From: Zopfochytrium polystomum
Taxonomy: Eukaryota > Chytridiomycota > Chytridiomycetes > Chytridiales > Chytridiaceae
Reading direction: 5' to 3'
Length of the DNA: 64,000 nucleotides
Assembly: GCA_025765615.1 (NCBI GenBank)
Contig: JAIVFJ010000140.1
Span: 62,001 to 126,000 of the forward strand
The first letter of the stretch is position 1. Every line of letters starts with the position of its first letter. Below the pieces are notes generated by a model. That model made no database searches, had not been told where the DNA came from, and was given only the letters and a program-made list of their open reading frames with translations. Below are positions 61,888 to 64,000 of the stretch, piece after piece. The translations under genes were made by a program, and so were the position numbers.

Positions 61888-64000
61888 ATGGCTTCCCCCT
61901 CGCCGCCGTCGCCGCCGCCTCCACCGACGACGTCTTCGTCCCAGCCCACGACGACTCCCGACGTCTCGCTCGCGGCGTCGTCCTCCTCCTCCTCCTCCTC
62001 CTCCTCACCTGCCACTTCTTTAACCACCAACACGGTCCCCACCACAGCAACTGCCGCCGTCGCCTTCGACCCCGCCTTTGCCTCCGGCTCGGACGACGAC
62101 GGATCGAAACCCCCTGGCATTACCACTGCCGCTGCGATCACTGACTCCGCCACCCACCCCTCGTCACCGCCAGATAACGGCAAAGTCGAGACGCTATTCA
62201 AGATCGTCGTGGGAGGCAGCGCATCTTTTGAACTGCCCGCTTCCACATTCAGCACCTTCCCGGGTACCTTCCTCCACGAGCGCACCCAGCGCATCCTGCA
62301 CTTCAACAATCCGCTCACGATCGACCTCCCCGACTGCTCCCCGGCCGTCTTTCGCAAAGTCGTGCTCCCCTTTTACGACACGTCCCGCCCCTGGGAGTTT
62401 CCCCTCGCCCCCTGGGCCCCCGTCGTCCCGCCGCCCATCGAAGGCTCCGTCGGCGACATCGTCGCCGCCGCGATCGCTGCCGCCAACGCCAACCCCGGCG
62501 ACGAGTTCGGCGGCCGTGGCGGCAACAGCGTCAACCAGGGCGACGACAAACGCGCGGCCGACGACGACGAGGACGACAGCGGCGACCTGAACCCGTTCCA
62601 AATCGACCACGACCTGCACTTCCTTTGCATCCCGTCCCCCTTCGACATGTGCTGGTCTGCCGCGACCTTCTTCACCACCGACGACGGCAGACGCGCCCTC
62701 GCGCGCTCCCTCCAGGCCGCGAGGTGCGTGCTGAATGACCAGCACAGAGCCGCCTACAGCACCCAGCGCTGGAGGACCCTCCTCGAAGACCTCGACAAAG
62801 TCCCGCCAGCGCCGGGTGCCGCGCCAAAGCCCGCGGCGCCGCCGCCGCCGCTCGATCACAACCACCGCCGAGCCGCTCGACGCTTTGGAAAGAAGAATGC
62901 GCCGGCGGCAGCGGCGGCTCCCAAACGGAGACCGTTCGGTCCGCGGCCGAGGCAGCCTGAGGTCGAATCCACGGTTGCGGCGAACTTGGGTCCCGTCCCG
63001 GCTGTTGCAGAAACGATCGAGCACTCGCGGAAGAGAGTGGCGACAAATTCGGAGCATTCTGCGGATGGTGCGGCTTTGGTGTCGTCCACTGCCTCGTTCT
63101 CCTTTTTCTTTCCCACCACGTCGTCCAACCCTGCGGCCTCGCTCTTTGGCACGCCGTCGCTCCAATCGTCGCCGTCGACGACAACAACAACTCATGACTC
63201 TTCCTCGGTTGCGGCTGGCACGACTTTGTCTCCCTCTACCCCATTCTCCTTTTCGTTCCCCGCCACCACCACCTTCACGTTCTCCCCGCCTCCCGTGCCC
63301 AACGTCGACGAGAGAGTTTTCAAAATCCTCGTAGGCGAGAGCGACACCTTTCAGCTCCCCGCGTCGACCTTCACCACATTCCCGGGCACCCTCCTACACG
63401 AGCGCACCCAGCGCATCCTGCAGTTGAACGAACCCCTCGCGATCGACCTCCCCGACTGCTCCCCGGCCGTCTTCCGCAGAGTCGTCCTACCCTTTTACGA
63501 CACCTCCCGCCCCTGGGACTTTTCCCTCCAGCCGGCGGCGCCCGTCGTCGCCCCGCCCGCAAAAGGCGACGACCTCGACGCCGTCATCGCCGCCACGGCA
63601 ACCGCCGCCGCAAGCGCTGACGACGTCGAAGACGACGACGACGACAACGACGACATGAACCCGTTCCAAATCGACGACGACCTCCGCGCCCTCCGCATCC
63701 CGTCCCCCTTCGACCTCGCCTGGTCCTTCTCGACCTTCTACTACTCTTTCAACGGGAAACGCGCCCTCGTCCGCCTGCGCCACGCCGCCTTTTCCGTCTA
63801 CCGCGCCCACTGTCGCGCCGTCGCCGTCGCCGAGATGTGGGTCGAGCTGGTCGAGCGCCACCTCCCCGTTTTTTACGACGGCGGAACAGGGCGGCCGAAC
63901 CCGTTCGACCCCGTGTTGATCAAGGAGATTTCGTCTGCGTCGTACTATTACCAGGCTGTCTCCGCCATGCCGGTGTACGCCATGTTTAGCTTTGAGGTAT
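61888..64000 (+). CDS. Double BTB/POZ-like protein, 3' end outside the window
   Basis: The frame opens at ATG 61888 and stays open to the window end. After a Ser/Thr/Pro-rich leader of about 100 residues come two homologous blocks. Block 1 (about 62195-62740) has FKIVVGGSASFELPASTF, FPGTFLHERTQRIL, DLPDCSPAVFRKVVLPFYDT and NPFQIDHDLHFL. Block 2 (about 63318-63860) has FKILVGESDTFQLPASTF, FPGTLLHERTQRIL, CSPAVFRRVVLPFYDT and NPFQIDDDLRAL. The pattern (VGG..F.LP.STF...FPGT, D..P..F..VLPFY) fits a KCTD/T1-like BTB fold, which mediates oligomerisation and cullin-3 binding. The linker is basic and Pro/Ala-rich. The duplicated halves are highly similar even at DNA level, so the duplication is fairly recent. 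The start could be elsewhere if an upstream exon exists. Confidence 0.75.
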   Translation, partial: MASPSPPSPPPPPTTSSSQPTTTPDVSLAASSSSSSSSSSPATSLTTNTVPTTATAAVAFDPAFASGSDDDGSKPPGITTAAAITDSATHPSSPPDNGKVETLFKIVVGGSASFELPASTFSTFPGTFLHERTQRILHFNNPLTIDLPDCSPAVFRKVVLPFYDTSRPWEFPLAPWAPVVPPPIEGSVGDIVAAAIAAANANPGDEFGGRGGNSVNQGDDKRAADDDEDDSGDLNPFQIDHDLHFLCIPSPFDMCWSAATFFTTDDGRRALARSLQAARCVLNDQHRAAYSTQRWRTLLEDLDKVPPAPGAAPKPAAPPPPLDHNHRRAARRFGKKNAPAAAAAPKRRPFGPRPRQPEVESTVAANLGPVPAVAETIEHSRKRVATNSEHSADGAALVSSTASFSFFFPTTSSNPAASLFGTPSLQSSPSTTTTTHDSSSVAAGTTLSPSTPFSFSFPATTTFTFSPPPVPNVDERVFKILVGESDTFQLPASTFTTFPGTLLHERTQRILQLNEPLAIDLPDCSPAVFRRVVLPFYDTSRPWDFSLQPAAPVVAPPAKGDDLDAVIAATATAAASADDVEDDDDDNDDMNPFQIDDDLRALRIPSPFDLAWSFSTFYYSFNGKRALVRLRHAAFSVYRAHCRAVAVAEMWVELVERHLPVFYDGGTGRPNPFDPVLIKEISSASYYYQAVSAMPVYAMFSFEV

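Noticed and set aside
61746..62144. Frame reading through the T-run into YCISDGFPLAAV as a last exon of the CEP95-like gene
   Set aside because: The upstream exon already ends in phase at a TAG (61722-61724), and the other frame from 61888 encodes a clear BTB-like duplication.

Overview
This 64-kb window is eukaryotic nuclear DNA. The genes carry many short GT-AG introns (about 60-160 bp), are GC-rich with long Asp, Ala, Ser and Gly runs, and are separated by microsatellite-rich intergenic DNA. A NACHT-WD40 protein, a chromodomain Ty3/gypsy element, a transmembrane SH3 protein, KCTD/BTB proteins, an ALC1/CHD1L-type remodeller and a possible CEP95-like centriolar protein together suggest an early-diverging, probably zoosporic (chytrid-like) fungus. 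The taxonomic call is inference.

Layout. 0.4-4.6 kb: LTR retrotransposon copy A (minus strand) beside an older LTR fragment. 4.6-8.3 kb: gene-poor, with a tRNA-like sequence, a tandem promoter-like duplication and microsatellites. 8.3-9.25 kb: small secreted protein (+). 10.5-14.6 kb: NACHT-WD40 receptor (+). 15.0-17.7 kb: membrane-anchored GMC oxidoreductase (-). 18.7-24.4 kb: 16-exon ALC1/CHD1L-like SNF2 ATPase with macro domain (+). 25.6-27.2 kb: KCTD/BTB protein (+). 28.2-37.8 kb: an old retrotransposon (copy B) split by a young member of the same family (copy C). 37.8-38.0 kb: a 204-bp foldback. 40.0-42.05 kb: transmembrane SH3 protein with an apparent frameshift (+). 43.1-45.5 kb: unknown protein with a Myb-like C-terminus (+). 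46.6-50.55 kb: secreted protein with five copies of a new-looking module (+). 52.1-56.0 kb: F-box/LRR protein (-). 58.6-61.7 kb: possible CEP95-like protein (+). 61.9 kb to the end: double-BTB protein running off the window (+).

The most striking system is the retrotransposon family. Its LTRs hold long perfect heat-shock-element arrays that grow in exact 45-bp steps (LTRs of 307/308, 353 and 398 bp). Its leader pairs with the start of its own RNA over 10-12 nt, as in Tf1 self-priming. Its gag-pol overlap carries a textbook -1 frameshift signal (CCCAAAC, 5-nt spacer, H-type pseudoknot). Copy C has two LTRs that look identical and a 5-bp target duplication (GATGC) inside copy B, so the family moved recently. 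Every copy in the window is defective, and the defects are partly complementary.

Exon boundaries were chosen by eye from splice signals and reading-frame phase. For the multi-exon models given exactly, the total coding length is a multiple of three.
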